A stretch of 64,000 nucleotides of DNA, from contig MPMJ01000001.1 in the NCBI GenBank assembly GCA_002238425.1, positions 62,001-126,000 of the forward strand, read 5' to 3'. This DNA comes from SAR202 cluster bacterium bin16 (GTDB lineage Bacteria; Chloroflexota; Dehalococcoidia; Lucifugimonadales; Australimonadaceae). Shown piece after piece: positions 25,790 through 34,535 of this stretch. Both the position numbers and the translations under genes were made by a program. Under the pieces are notes generated by a model. That model was not told the DNA's origin. It saw only the letters and a program-made list of their open reading frames with translations, and ran no database searches. Position 1 is the stretch's first letter. Every line of letters starts with the position of its first letter.

Positions 25790-25864
25790 GCGGAAGTGGC
25801 TCAGGGGTAGAGCGTCTCCTTGCCAAGGAGAAGGTCGCGGGTTCAAATCCCGTCTTCCGCTCCA
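25790..25864 (+). tRNA. tRNA-Gly (GCC)
   Basis: Acceptor GCGGAAG pairs with CTTCCGC, discriminator T, CCA encoded (75 nt). The anticodon stem CTCCT/AGGAG encloses TTGCCAA-type loop with anticodon GCC. The T loop is GTTCAAATC. Confidence 0.95.
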
Positions 25865-25954
25865 GCTCCAACCTCCAAGGAGTGTGTCCACCCTACGTCT
25901 GCGCAGGTTGCTCTCAGCGTGTGCTGCGGGCAGAGTCAGCGCGACGCGCTTCGC

Positions 25955-25960
25955 TATAAT
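25955..25960 (+). promoter_or_regulatory. -10 box of tRNA-Leu
   Basis: TATAAT 10 nt before the mature 5' end of tRNA-Leu. No convincing -35 box was found. Confidence 0.6.
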
Positions 25961-25970
25961 CCGAACCAGA

Positions 25971-26056
25971 GCCGAAGTGGCGGAATGGTAGACGCGACGG
26001 TCTCAAAAACCGTTGAGGGCAACCTCATGCCGGTTCGAATCCGGCCTTCGGCACCA
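25971..26056 (+). tRNA. tRNA-Leu (CAA)
   Basis: Class II tRNA of 86 nt with a long variable arm (TGAGGGCAACCTCA). Acceptor GCCGAAG pairs with CTTCGGC, discriminator A, CCA encoded. The anticodon loop CTCAAAA gives CAA. Confidence 0.95.
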
Positions 26057-26100
26057 CTCCCACAGCCCACGAGCATGCACTAGCAGTGCAGCCGCCTCCC

Positions 26101-27096
26101 CTACGAGAACCGCTTGCCGTACACGCTCCGGGTGTTGCCCTCGTAGATGGCGCCCCTGTCCTCGTCCGACAGGAAATCGATGTCGTCGATGAGAGGCTTC
26201 GTGTTGTCGTACCACTCGCCGGTGCGCGGGTTGTCGGCCGACCCCGCACCCGGACGCTCGGTGCCGAACAGGCAGCGGTCCGTTCCCACGATCTTGAACA
26301 GAAGCTCCAGCGACTCCTGGTTGTAGAGGCAGGTGTCGTAGTAGAGGTTCTTCACGTGACGGTCGAACGTCTCCTCCCCGTTCGCGCCTCGCATACGCGC
26401 CCGCCAGCGCCCTATCTGGTAGGGGATCGAGCCGCCGCCGTGGCTCATGATGATCTTGAGTCCCGGGAAGTCGTCGAACACCGTGGACTTGGCGAGCGAC
26501 AGGATGGCGATGCTCTCCTCCGTGATGAAGTGGTTGTGGAACGACTCGCGCAGGTCCTTGCAGCTAGCCGGGTGGATCAGCGCCGGTATGTCTTCTTTCT
26601 CCATCTTCTCGTAGAGCGGGTACCAGTACTCCTCGCCCATCGTCGGTGTCGTGTGCTGCCCCTCGCTCGGGTCCGGGTTGATCATGATGCCGATGAACCC
26701 CAGGTCGTTGATGCAACGGTCGATCTCTTCGAACGTGTCGGTCACGGGCGCCCCATCGCACTGCGGCAGGCCCGCGACGCCCCTGAACCGGTCAGGCTCG
26801 TTCTGCACGGCCAGCGCGATCGCATTGTTGTTCGCCTCGCAGAACCAGTGCACGATCTTGTCCGGCTTCTCTGAGTGCATCAGCGAGTACGGGCGCGGAG
26901 ACAGGAACGCCATGTCCGTTCCCACGTCGTCCAACAGCTCGGAGTGACTCTTGCCCGCAGTCTTCCAACTGGCAACGGTCTCCGCCGTGACGCCCGGGTG
27001 TCCCTTGCCGTGGAACCCGCGCCCGTTGATGAGGAACGCCTGATACTGACCGATCTGCGACCCTGTAACCAGATGCTGGTGCGCGTCGATAATCAT
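26101..27096 (-). CDS. Amidohydrolase-2 family protein (oxalomesaconate hydratase/LigJ-like)
   Basis: Protein of 331 residues. It begins MIIDAHQHL (HxH metal site), has LIHPASC (third His) and IIMSHGGG, and near the C terminus RCLFGTERPG, where Glu stands in place of the usual Asp. The SHGGG and FGTE-type endings recall 4-oxalomesaconate hydratase, an enzyme of protocatechuate/gallate meta-cleavage, but the substrate is not certain. Monocistronic; the stop lies 45 bp from tRNA-Leu. Confidence 0.75.
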   Translation of the reverse strand: MIIDAHQHLVTGSQIGQYQAFLINGRGFHGKGHPGVTAETVASWKTAGKSHSELLDDVGTDMAFLSPRPYSLMHSEKPDKIVHWFCEANNNAIALAVQNEPDRFRGVAGLPQCDGAPVTDTFEEIDRCINDLGFIGIMINPDPSEGQHTTPTMGEEYWYPLYEKMEKEDIPALIHPASCKDLRESFHNHFITEESIAILSLAKSTVFDDFPGLKIIMSHGGGSIPYQIGRWRARMRGANGEETFDRHVKNLYYDTCLYNQESLELLFKIVGTDRCLFGTERPGAGSADNPRTGEWYDNTKPLIDDIDFLSDEDRGAIYEGNTRSVYGKRFS

Positions 27097-27258
27097 CCTC
27101 GCCTCCTCTGCGACCTAGTGGCCGCATTATCCTCCAACCGCGCCCCAGCGCAACGTGCTCCCCGAACGACCGATCCGAACGCAGTCACGTGAGTGGAACC
27201 TGCCCCTCCTGGAGACTAGACTCGGCAGACCAGTGAGTCTCGGAGGAGGTGCGAGAGC

Positions 27259-28644
27259 ATGACCGATCCCATCGTTGAACGACTTACGAAGTACGCGGCC
27301 AGCCTCGGGTACGACGGCTTGCCCCCCGAGGTCGTGCACCAGGTCAAACGGCTCATGATCGATTCACTGGGCTGTGGACTGGCAGCCAGCGATGCCGACC
27401 CGGTGCGCGCCGCTCGAGACCTGGCACTCGATGTGCAGGGGGCTTCGCCGGCCACGCTGCTGGGCACCGCCGGCACGACCACGGCGGACATGGCCGCCTT
27501 CGTGAACGGCACGATGGTGCGCTATCTGGACTTCAACGACTCCTACAACGGAAAGGACATCGCCCACCCTTCCGACAACATCCCCGCAGTGCTGGCCGCT
27601 GCGGAGGCGCACGGAGCGTCGGGCCGGGACCTGATAGCGGCTGTTGCCCTCGCCTACGAGGTTCAGGCTGCATGGGCGGACAGCTTCCAACTCGCATCAG
27701 GTGGCGCCTGGGACCAGGCCGCATATGCCGCCATCTCTGCGCCGCTCGGAGCGGGCAAGGTGACAGGCCTCGCGGCGGAACAGCTTGCGGAAGCGCTGCG
27801 CATCTCAGTGGTCAGCAGCATGACGCTTGGCGAAGCACGGCGCGGGACCATCTCCCACTGGAAGGCGGCGGCTGTCCCCAACGCAGGCAGGAATGGCGTC
27901 TTCGCAGCCATGCTCGCCCAGCGCGGAATGACAGGCCCACCGGAGGTGTTCTCCGGTTCGCACGGGTTCTTCGCAGGAGTGGCTGGCGCCCCCATCGAAC
28001 TTGAACCACTGGCGAAGGAGGACGGCAACGACCGCGCGTTCCGGCTCATGGAGTCGCGCTTCAAGCGGTTCCCAGCGGGCTTCGTCTCCCAGACTGCGAT
28101 CGAGGGTGCGATGGAGGCACGCGAGGCGCTCGGTATCGCCGACACGGAGGACATCGCCAACGTCCACATCCGGACATTCGAAAGCGGCAAACGGATCATG
28201 GCGGGCGACCCCACCCGCTGGCGCCCTGAAACGCGGGAGACTGCCGACCACAGCATCCCCTTCGTCGTTGCTTGCGCCCTTCGGTTCGGCACGGTCGAGC
28301 CCGCGCACTTCGAGGACGACGTCCTGCGTGACCAGGCGTTGCTGGACCTGATGCAGCGCATCGAGGTCGTACAGGACCCGGAGTGTGACGCAGCCTGGCC
28401 AGAGGCCATCCTCAACATCCTGACGGTGCAGACCTCCGATGGCCGCCAGCACACGGCGTCCGTTCCCTACTACACCGGGCACTTCAAGAAACCCATGACC
28501 GACACCGACATCGAGGACAAGTTCCGGCGGCTCACGACCGGCCTGCTCGATGAGTCCCGCCAGCAGGCAGCCCTGGACCGCCTCTGGCATCTCGAGGAGC
28601 AGACCGACCTTGGTCAAGTCATGGCATCGATGGCAATTACATAG
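27259..28644 (+). CDS. MmgE/PrpD family protein
   Basis: Protein of 461 residues of the 2-methylcitrate dehydratase family. Typical features are MIDSLGCGLAAS, FVNGTMVRYLDFNDSY, HPSDNIPAVLAAAE and the C-terminal lid (about 260-440) with TADHSIPFVVA. Relatives include 2-methylcitrate, aconitate-like and iminodisuccinate-acting enzymes; with no prpB/prpC nearby the substrate is open. ATG 27259 has GGAGGAGG upstream. It ends 47 bp before selD, which has its own -10 box. Confidence 0.8.
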   Translation: MTDPIVERLTKYAASLGYDGLPPEVVHQVKRLMIDSLGCGLAASDADPVRAARDLALDVQGASPATLLGTAGTTTADMAAFVNGTMVRYLDFNDSYNGKDIAHPSDNIPAVLAAAEAHGASGRDLIAAVALAYEVQAAWADSFQLASGGAWDQAAYAAISAPLGAGKVTGLAAEQLAEALRISVVSSMTLGEARRGTISHWKAAAVPNAGRNGVFAAMLAQRGMTGPPEVFSGSHGFFAGVAGAPIELEPLAKEDGNDRAFRLMESRFKRFPAGFVSQTAIEGAMEAREALGIADTEDIANVHIRTFESGKRIMAGDPTRWRPETRETADHSIPFVVACALRFGTVEPAHFEDDVLRDQALLDLMQRIEVVQDPECDAAWPEAILNILTVQTSDGRQHTASVPYYTGHFKKPMTDTDIEDKFRRLTTGLLDESRQQAALDRLWHLEEQTDLGQVMASMAIT

Positions 28645-28679
28645 GCATCACCAGGACAGCGCTCGGCATTGCGAGCGTC

Positions 28680-28685
28680 TATAAT
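28680..28685 (+). promoter_or_regulatory. -10 box of selD, leaderless type
   Basis: Perfect TATAAT ending 6 nt before the ATG of selD, so transcription should begin at or next to the start codon. The dyad GCTCG-6-CGAGC (28661-28676) lies just upstream. No good -35 box is seen. Confidence 0.6.
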
Positions 28686-28691
28686 CACTCC

Positions 28692-29741
28692 ATGCAACAG
28701 AAAGAAGTCCGCCTGACCAGCCTGGCCACTTGCGCGGGGTGAGCGGGGAAGTTCAGCCCTGAGGACCTCGGCGAGGTTCTGAGCCACCTTCCCCACGTGC
28801 AGCACGATGACTTGCTCGTGGGATTCGACACGAGCGACGACGCAGCTGTCTACCGCCTGACCGACGACATCGCCGTCGTGCAGACGATCGACTTCTTCCC
28901 GCCGATCGTGGACGACCCCTATGACTTCGGCGCCATCGCAGCGGTGAACGCCCTGAGCGACGTCTACGCCATGGGGGGAACCCCCCTCCTTGCGCTCAAC
29001 ATCGTCTGCTTCCCCGAGGACCTGCCAAAGGAGGTGCTCGGGCGCATGCTGCTCGGTGGCATGGACGTCGCGAAAGAGGCGGGCATCGTCATCGCCGGTG
29101 GCCACACCGTGAAGGACCGCGAGCCGAAATACGGACTGTCGGTTACCGGCATCGTCCGGCCCGACAGCATCGTCACCAACGCCGCCGCAGCGGCTGGTGA
29201 CGACCTCGTGCTGACGAAGCCGCTCGGCTCGGGGATCATCACGACCGCGGCCAAGGCAGGGGTCACCGATGACGCGACGCTCAACGGCGCTGTCGAGACG
29301 ATGCGCCAGTTGAACCGCGCCGGCGCCGAGGCCATGGTGGAAGCGGGAGTCAAGTCCGCCACCGACGTCACCGGCTTCGGATTGGCGGGCCATCTGCTCG
29401 GCATGCTGAAGGCGAGCGGGACCGCCGCGAAGCTCCGCTTCTCCGACATCCCACTCCTGCCCGGAGTGCGGGAACTCGCCGACCAGGGTGTTGTTCCAGG
29501 CGGAACGCGGAACAACCTCGATGCGTTCGACCCGGACATCGCCTGGGGCCCCGATGTCACCGACGAGGAGAAGCTCATCTTCTGCGACGCGCAGACGTCC
29601 GGCGGTTTGCTCATCGCCGTGCCGTCTACCTCGACCCAGACAGTCCTGGACGGACTTACCAAGCGGGGGGCTACTGGAGCGGTGATTGGCCGCGTCGTCG
29701 CCCCTGAAGACGCCGCCAACACGCTCGAGGTCGCGGCCTAG
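28692..29741 (+). CDS. selD: Selenophosphate synthase, selenocysteine-containing (SelD/SenC)
   Basis: Makes selenophosphate from selenide and ATP. The reading frame runs from ATG 28692 through an in-frame TGA at 28740-28742 to 29741, 349 residues. The N terminus reads MQQKEVRLTSLATCAG-Sec-AGK, so Sec is residue 17 and the catalytic Lys residue 20, the same positions as Cys17 and Lys20 in E. coli SelD. Downstream are the ATP-binding stretches FDTSDDAAVY, VQTIDFFPP and VNALSDVYAMGG and the C-terminal half with VTGFGLAGH. A gene call that stops at TGA would miss the catalytic N terminus. The UGA implies that SelA, SelB and tRNA-Sec are encoded elsewhere. The next gene starts 18 bp downstream. 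Confidence 0.93.
28759..28783 (+). promoter_or_regulatory. Candidate bacterial SECIS hairpin
   Basis: CTGAGGACCTC (28759-28769) pairs with GAGGTTCTGAG (28773-28783) with one mismatch and one G-U pair, 16 nt after the selD UGA. Position and size fit a bacterial SECIS element; the loop is only GGC, so the true fold may differ. Confidence 0.5.
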
Positions 29742-29759
29742 CGTGAGGCAATCGTTGCC

Positions 29760-31070
29760 ATGAGCACGTATGACCTCCCGCCCGCACCTTCGCGCAGAAC
29801 AGATGACCTCGTTGCGGAAGCACTGGACGCGGTCGAGACCGTCCTTGCTCTGACTGCCGACCTCAACACCCTCCAGCAGCAGGGCCCCATGATCCCCATC
29901 GTAAACCCGGCACTCTGGGAAGTCGGCCACGTGGGGTGGTTCTTCGAGAAGTGGACGCTGCGCAATCTCTACGAAGCGCAGACCAAGATCCCTCAGTCCG
30001 ATGCTCTCTACGACTCAGCCGCCATCGCGCACGACACCCGCTGGCGGCTGAGCTTCCCTTCCTGGGAGGACACTCGGGCCTTTGCGCGAAAGGTGGCCCA
30101 CGACGCGACCGGACGCCTCGGACGAGATGAACCGGATGCGCTGGAGCAGTACTTCATCCAACTCGCCACCATCCACGCCGACATGCACGCCGAGGCGTTC
30201 ACGTATACGCGGCAGACGCTCGGATTCCCCGAACCAGTGCTTCCATCGACGGCTGCTCCCTCACCACAGTCCGATTTCGAACCCCACGACGTCGCCATTC
30301 CCGGCGGGACGTTCACGCTGGGCGCCATCGAAGGCGAGCTGCCATTCGTGTTCGACAACGAGAAGTGGGGGCACGAGGTCCACGTCGAGCCGTTCGCGAT
30401 GGCAGCCACTGCGGTGAGCAACGGCGAGTACCTCCGTTTCGTCGAGTCCGGCGGCTACCGCGACCGCTCATGCTGGACGGACGAAGGATGGTGGTGGAAG
30501 CAGGCGCTCGGTGCGGAGCACCCGGTCTACTGGCGCCGCGAGAGCGACGGTACGTGGCTGGTCAGGCGCTACGACGCCTGGGTACCCATCGATCCGCACA
30601 CCGCGATTATCCACGTGAACTGGCACGAGGCGAATGCCTACTGCGCCTGGGCCGGCAGGCGGTTGCCGACGGAGGCCGAGTGGGAGCTGGCGGCAGCGGG
30701 CGGCGCGAATGGTTCCTCGAAGCGTCGCTACCCCTGGGGCGACGGGCCCTCGACAGACGGCCGCGCGAACCTCGATTTCCGAGGCCGGGGCACCGTCGAC
30801 GTACGCGCGTTCCCCGCGGGAGACACGCCCTTGGGGATCAGGCAGATGTTGGGCAACGTCTGGGAGTGGACCTCGACAGCATTCGGGCCGTACCCGGGTT
30901 TCATCGCCGACCCCTACAAGGAATACTCTGAACCATGGTTCAGCGGCCACAAAGTGCTTCGCGGAGGAGCGTGGAGCACGCGCAGCCGCCTGATCCGCAA
31001 CACCTGGCGCAATTTCTACCCGCCCGATCGTCGCGACGTGATGTGCGGTTTCCGCACCTGCGCGGCCTGA
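29760..31070 (+). CDS. senA: EgtB-like non-heme iron enzyme, likely selenoneine synthase SenA
   Basis: Protein of 436 residues. The N-terminal DinB-like domain carries the three iron ligands of EgtB enzymes: His57 (WEVGHVGWF) and His139-x3-His143 (TIHADMHAE). The C-terminal formylglycine-generating-enzyme fold (about 180-435) has HVNWHEANAYCAW, RRLPTEAEWE, LGNVWEWT and VLRGGAWSTR. EgtB joins sulfur from gamma-glutamylcysteine or cysteine to hercynine; its homologue SenA joins a selenosugar to hercynine. The gene is flanked by selD (18 bp) and a SenB-like gene (19 bp), and no egtA/egtC is present, so SenA is preferred. The sequence alone cannot fully exclude EgtB. Confidence 0.8.
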   Translation: MSTYDLPPAPSRRTDDLVAEALDAVETVLALTADLNTLQQQGPMIPIVNPALWEVGHVGWFFEKWTLRNLYEAQTKIPQSDALYDSAAIAHDTRWRLSFPSWEDTRAFARKVAHDATGRLGRDEPDALEQYFIQLATIHADMHAEAFTYTRQTLGFPEPVLPSTAAPSPQSDFEPHDVAIPGGTFTLGAIEGELPFVFDNEKWGHEVHVEPFAMAATAVSNGEYLRFVESGGYRDRSCWTDEGWWWKQALGAEHPVYWRRESDGTWLVRRYDAWVPIDPHTAIIHVNWHEANAYCAWAGRRLPTEAEWELAAAGGANGSSKRRYPWGDGPSTDGRANLDFRGRGTVDVRAFPAGDTPLGIRQMLGNVWEWTSTAFGPYPGFIADPYKEYSEPWFSGHKVLRGGAWSTRSRLIRNTWRNFYPPDRRDVMCGFRTCAA

Positions 31071-31089
31071 CCCTCCGGAGGTATCGCTC

Positions 31090-32052
31090 GTGTACATCGG
31101 CCTCGTGACGCCTGCCCCGCCGTACAGCCGGAACGGCAACCGCGTCACGGCGAACCGCTGGGCCGGGATCCTGCGGAGTCTGGGCCACCGCGTCACCATC
31201 AGCCAGACCTACAACGGACAGGACTTTGACCTGCTCGTAGCGATCCATGCGCTGCGGAGTGCAGAGGCCGTCGTGGCGTTCAAGGCCCGCCGACCGGCCA
31301 ACCCCATCGTCGTACTCCTTGCAGGAACTGACGTCTACGGGCCCCTCTACGAGGAAGGCGGAGGCCCCGTCCTTGACGCGGCAGACCGTCTCGTCACGCT
31401 CCAACGCCTCGCCGTCGACGAGCTCCGGCCAGAACACAAGGACAAGGTACGTACCATCGTCCAGTCCGCCAGGCCCACGCCGACTTCAGGCCCGTCACCG
31501 AACGCACGTCACTTCGATGTGACCGTCGTGGGGCACCTGAGGCCGGTAAAGGACCCCTTCCTCACAGCCGAAGCAACCCGCCGCCTTCCACGCGAATCCC
31601 GCATCCGAGTGCTGCAACTCGGCGACTCGATGGGCTCCGCCATGACCCGTAGAGCAAGTGCATTCGCTGCAAGGAACTCGCGGTACACCTGGATACGCGG
31701 CTTGCCCGCGTGGCGCGCCCGGCGGTTGCTCAAGAGGTCTCAGGTGATGGTGATCTCCTCGCTTTCGGAAGGGGGCGCGAACGTCGTCTCTGAGGCTGCG
31801 GTCGACGGCGTCCCGATACTGGCGTCCCGGATGCCCGGCAACGTCGGCCTGCTGGGCGACGACTATCCGGGATACTTCCCCGTGGGAGATAGCTCGGAGC
31901 TGCGGCGCCTGCTGCTCTGTTGCGAAACCGACCCCACCTTCCTCACCCACCTTCGCGAAGCTGAAGCGCCGCTCCGTTCGCTCCTCGATCCCCAACACGA
32001 GTGTGCCGACTGGGCAGCGCTCCTCGATGAGATCGCGCTGGGCGTCAGCTAG
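31090..32052 (+). CDS. senB: TIGR04348-type glycosyltransferase, likely selenosugar synthase SenB
   Basis: GT-B fold protein of 320 residues. The N-terminal half has MYIGLVTPAPPYSRNGNRVT and WAGILRSLGHRVT; the C-terminal half has VVGHLRPVKDP and SLSEGGANVVSEAAVDGVPI, the usual nucleotide-sugar binding region. This matches my recollection of the TIGR04348 family, to which SenB belongs; SenB makes a seleno-N-acetylglucosamine from UDP-GlcNAc and selenophosphate. GTG 31090 has GGAGG about 9 nt upstream. Its TAG stop shares CTAG with the stop of the convergent transporter gene. Confidence 0.85.
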   Translation: MYIGLVTPAPPYSRNGNRVTANRWAGILRSLGHRVTISQTYNGQDFDLLVAIHALRSAEAVVAFKARRPANPIVVLLAGTDVYGPLYEEGGGPVLDAADRLVTLQRLAVDELRPEHKDKVRTIVQSARPTPTSGPSPNARHFDVTVVGHLRPVKDPFLTAEATRRLPRESRIRVLQLGDSMGSAMTRRASAFAARNSRYTWIRGLPAWRARRLLKRSQVMVISSLSEGGANVVSEAAVDGVPILASRMPGNVGLLGDDYPGYFPVGDSSELRRLLLCCETDPTFLTHLREAEAPLRSLLDPQHECADWAALLDEIALGVS

Positions 32053-32924
32053 CGCGCCAGCCGCCGCATCGCGGCTGACACGATATCGACCCCCAGCACC
32101 AGCAACAGGTACCAGATGAGGAGCAGGGTTACGGTCGTGTAGTGGAAGTGGCTCAGGGCGAGCCGGAACTCCATGCCCAGCCCGCCTGCCGCGACGAGTC
32201 CGACGACGAGGGTCGTCCGGATGATGACCTCCCAGCGGTAGAAGAGGTACGTGATGAACCGTGGCAGCGCCGCAGGCAGGATGGCGTACGCGATGACCTG
32301 GAACCAGCCGGCGCCCGACGTCCTGAGAGCGCGTGCCGGGCGAGTGTCTAGTCCCTCCACCACCTCCGCCGAGAGTTTGCCAAGGATCCCGAAGTTGTGG
32401 ATCGCGAGCGCCAGCGCTCCGGGAAGGATGCCCGGCGAGAAGATGAACACCAGCAGCATCGCCCATATCAGTTCCGGTACCGAGCGGCTCAGCGCGTAGA
32501 AGAGCCGTACGATCCCGAGCCACGCTACCCAGACCGGACTCCGGTAGGGCGCCAGCTCGCCCGACATGACATTGCGCGCCGCGAACATGAACGTAAGCAG
32601 TGCCCCGACGGCGGCGATTCCTGCGGCGAGCACGCTCATGGCGAGGGTCGCTAGCGCCAGCCGGCCAGCCTCCGCCCACGCTGCTCCGTCCAGATAGGCA
32701 GGCGTCCCCTCACGGCCTTTGCCTGCCAGGTCACCAAGGAACGACCACGCCCGCGAAGCCGTCTCTCCGGAGAAGAAGCCATGGCTAGGCCACGACTGCC
32801 CGAAGGCGATGTACGTCCACGAGCAGATGATGAGAACGAACATCGCCAACACGGATCCCGACACGAACGTCAGCCTCAGCGGCCTGCTCTCTGGAGTCTG
32901 GGCAGCGGTCGGCGTCGCACTCAC
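32049..32924 (-). CDS. PhnE-type ABC permease 2
   Basis: Inner-membrane permease of 291 residues with about six spans. The cytoplasmic coupling (EAA) loop is EVVEGLDTRPARALRTSGAG followed by ILPAALPRFITYLFYRWE. GTG 32924 overlaps the stop of permease 1 (GTGA), so expression is coupled. It is the last gene of a four-gene operon with a PhnD-like binding protein. Confidence 0.85.
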   Translation of the reverse strand: MSATPTAAQTPESRPLRLTFVSGSVLAMFVLIICSWTYIAFGQSWPSHGFFSGETASRAWSFLGDLAGKGREGTPAYLDGAAWAEAGRLALATLAMSVLAAGIAAVGALLTFMFAARNVMSGELAPYRSPVWVAWLGIVRLFYALSRSVPELIWAMLLVFIFSPGILPGALALAIHNFGILGKLSAEVVEGLDTRPARALRTSGAGWFQVIAYAILPAALPRFITYLFYRWEVIIRTTLVVGLVAAGGLGMEFRLALSHFHYTTVTLLLIWYLLLVLGVDIVSAAMRRLAR

Positions 32925-33736
32925 GGCGCGAGCCTCCGCCGCACTTGCGAACTCCAGAGGTCCACGAGCACGACCATGCCCACCAGCACCCAGAGGAACG
33001 TCCAGACGCGCGAGTACGCAAGGTCTTCGAGCGCGATCTGCACCTGGAACCCCAGCCCGCCAAGCCCGACCCAGCCAAGGACCGCCGCCGACCGTATGCC
33101 GCACTCCAACCGGTAGAACGTGTACGAGACCATGTCGGGTAGCGCCATCGGCAACCGCCCGAACAGGAACACCCGCCACTCCGACGCTCCGGAGCGCCGC
33201 AGCGCATCGAGGGGCGCCTGTGGCACGTCCTGGAGCAGCTCTGAGTAGATGCGGCCCAGGATTCCTCCGTAGGGGATGCCCAGCGCCAGCACCGCCGCCA
33301 TCGGCGAGAGGCCTATGGCGGCAACGAACAGGAGCGCCCATACGAGCTCATGGATGGCCCGGAAGAAGGCGAGGACGGCCCGTGCGGCGGCGATCTGGGT
33401 GACGGCCCCCAAACGCGAGCGCGCAATGGAGCCGGATGCGATCACTCCCAGCGGGACACCGATGAGCAGGGCGACCGTCAGCCCGGCGACCGCATAGACC
33501 AGCGTCTGCCACGCGGCAGCCGCGGCTTTCCTGAGGAGTTCGGGTGAGAGGTCGGGCCGGAAGAGCGCACCGAGCGTCTCTACGATCGCGATCAGACCCC
33601 GTGGCCTGAAAACGCCCTCGCTCCAGTCGACGCCCAGCAGGCTCAGCGCGAACGCGCCGATGAGGATGAGGGTGATGGCTCGCCGGCTCTCGATCGCTCG
33701 CGGACGCCCCCGGGATGCGGGCGGCTCAGACCTCAC
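32921..33736 (-). CDS. PhnE-type ABC permease 1
   Basis: Inner-membrane permease of 271 residues. Coupling loop: ELLQDVPQAPLDALRRSGAS followed by LPMALPDMVSYTFYRLE. GTG 33736 overlaps the end of the ATPase gene by 11 bp; longer frames upstream are shadows. Together with permease 2 it probably forms a heterodimeric channel. Confidence 0.85.
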   Translation of the reverse strand: MRSEPPASRGRPRAIESRRAITLILIGAFALSLLGVDWSEGVFRPRGLIAIVETLGALFRPDLSPELLRKAAAAAWQTLVYAVAGLTVALLIGVPLGVIASGSIARSRLGAVTQIAAARAVLAFFRAIHELVWALLFVAAIGLSPMAAVLALGIPYGGILGRIYSELLQDVPQAPLDALRRSGASEWRVFLFGRLPMALPDMVSYTFYRLECGIRSAAVLGWVGLGGLGFQVQIALEDLAYSRVWTFLWVLVGMVVLVDLWSSQVRRRLAP

Positions 33737-34535
33737 TCCGGAGCCCCTCGATCTCGTACAGATCATCAAGCACGTGGTCGCCGATGCTGAACGCGGGCAC
33801 ATCGAACTGCACGAGCCCGTTCCGCAGTCCCACGATGCGGTCGAAGAACTCGCGCGCAAGTTCGATCGAGTGGATGCTGGCGACGAGCGTTTCGCCCTGC
33901 TCCTCGGTTACGTCGGTGAGCAGGCGGACCACCTCTCTCGCTCGCGCGGGGTCGAGCGAGGCCACGGGCTCGTCCGCGAGGACGACGGTGGGGCGCTGGA
34001 CGAGAACGCGGGCTATCGCGACCCGCTGCTGTTCGCCTCCGGAGAGGTGTCCGGTGCGCTGGTGCGCAAGGTGCGTGACGCCGACGCGCTCGAGTGCGTC
34101 GAACGCCAGCCGCTGATCGCGGGGCCAGACCAGCGAGAGCAATGACTTGCCGAAACTCCACTCGCCGAGCCTGCCGGCCAGCACGTTGTGCAGCACCGAC
34201 AGGTTTGGGACGAGGTCGAACTGCTGCGCGATCATGCCAACGAGGCGGGCGAGTTCGCGGCCAGGACGAAGGTTGGCGAGGTCACGCCCGCAGAGCTCGA
34301 CAACACCGGTCGTCGGGGCGGCGGCGCCCGCCATGAGGCGCAGGAGCGTCGTCTTTCCGGCGCCGCTCGGCCCGATCACGGCCACCCGGGTGCCGCGCTC
34401 GACAGCGAAATCCAGCGGCGCCAGCACGGTCGTTTGGCCGTAGCGCATCGAGACGCCGTCGAAGCGGACGGCGGGGACCGCCGTCGCCGCGACTGACGTC
34501 TCGCTACTCGATAATGCCGAATTCGCGTGCAGCAT
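33726..34535 (-). CDS. PhnC-type ABC ATPase
   Basis: Protein of 269 residues. Walker A GPSGAGKTT, Q-loop MIAQQFDLVPNLSV, signature LSGGEQQR, Walker B VVLADEPVASLD and H-loop SIHSIE are intact. ATG 34535 lies 32 bp inside the end of the binding-protein gene; no better start is seen before the conserved core. It energises the transporter with the two PhnE-type permeases. Confidence 0.85.
   Translation of the reverse strand: MLHANSALSSSETSVAATAVPAVRFDGVSMRYGQTTVLAPLDFAVERGTRVAVIGPSGAGKTTLLRLMAGAAAPTTGVVELCGRDLANLRPGRELARLVGMIAQQFDLVPNLSVLHNVLAGRLGEWSFGKSLLSLVWPRDQRLAFDALERVGVTHLAHQRTGHLSGGEQQRVAIARVLVQRPTVVLADEPVASLDPARAREVVRLLTDVTEEQGETLVASIHSIELAREFFDRIVGLRNGLVQFDVPAFSIGDHVLDDLYEIEGLRSEV

Noticed and set aside
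28614-29930. 438-codon minus-strand frame over selD
   Set aside because: Antisense shadow of selD with no recognisable family features.
29760-31070. Plain ergothioneine synthase EgtB
   Set aside because: Sequence is compatible, but adjacency to selD and a SenB-like gene and absence of egtA/egtC favour SenA; kept as an alternative in the entry.
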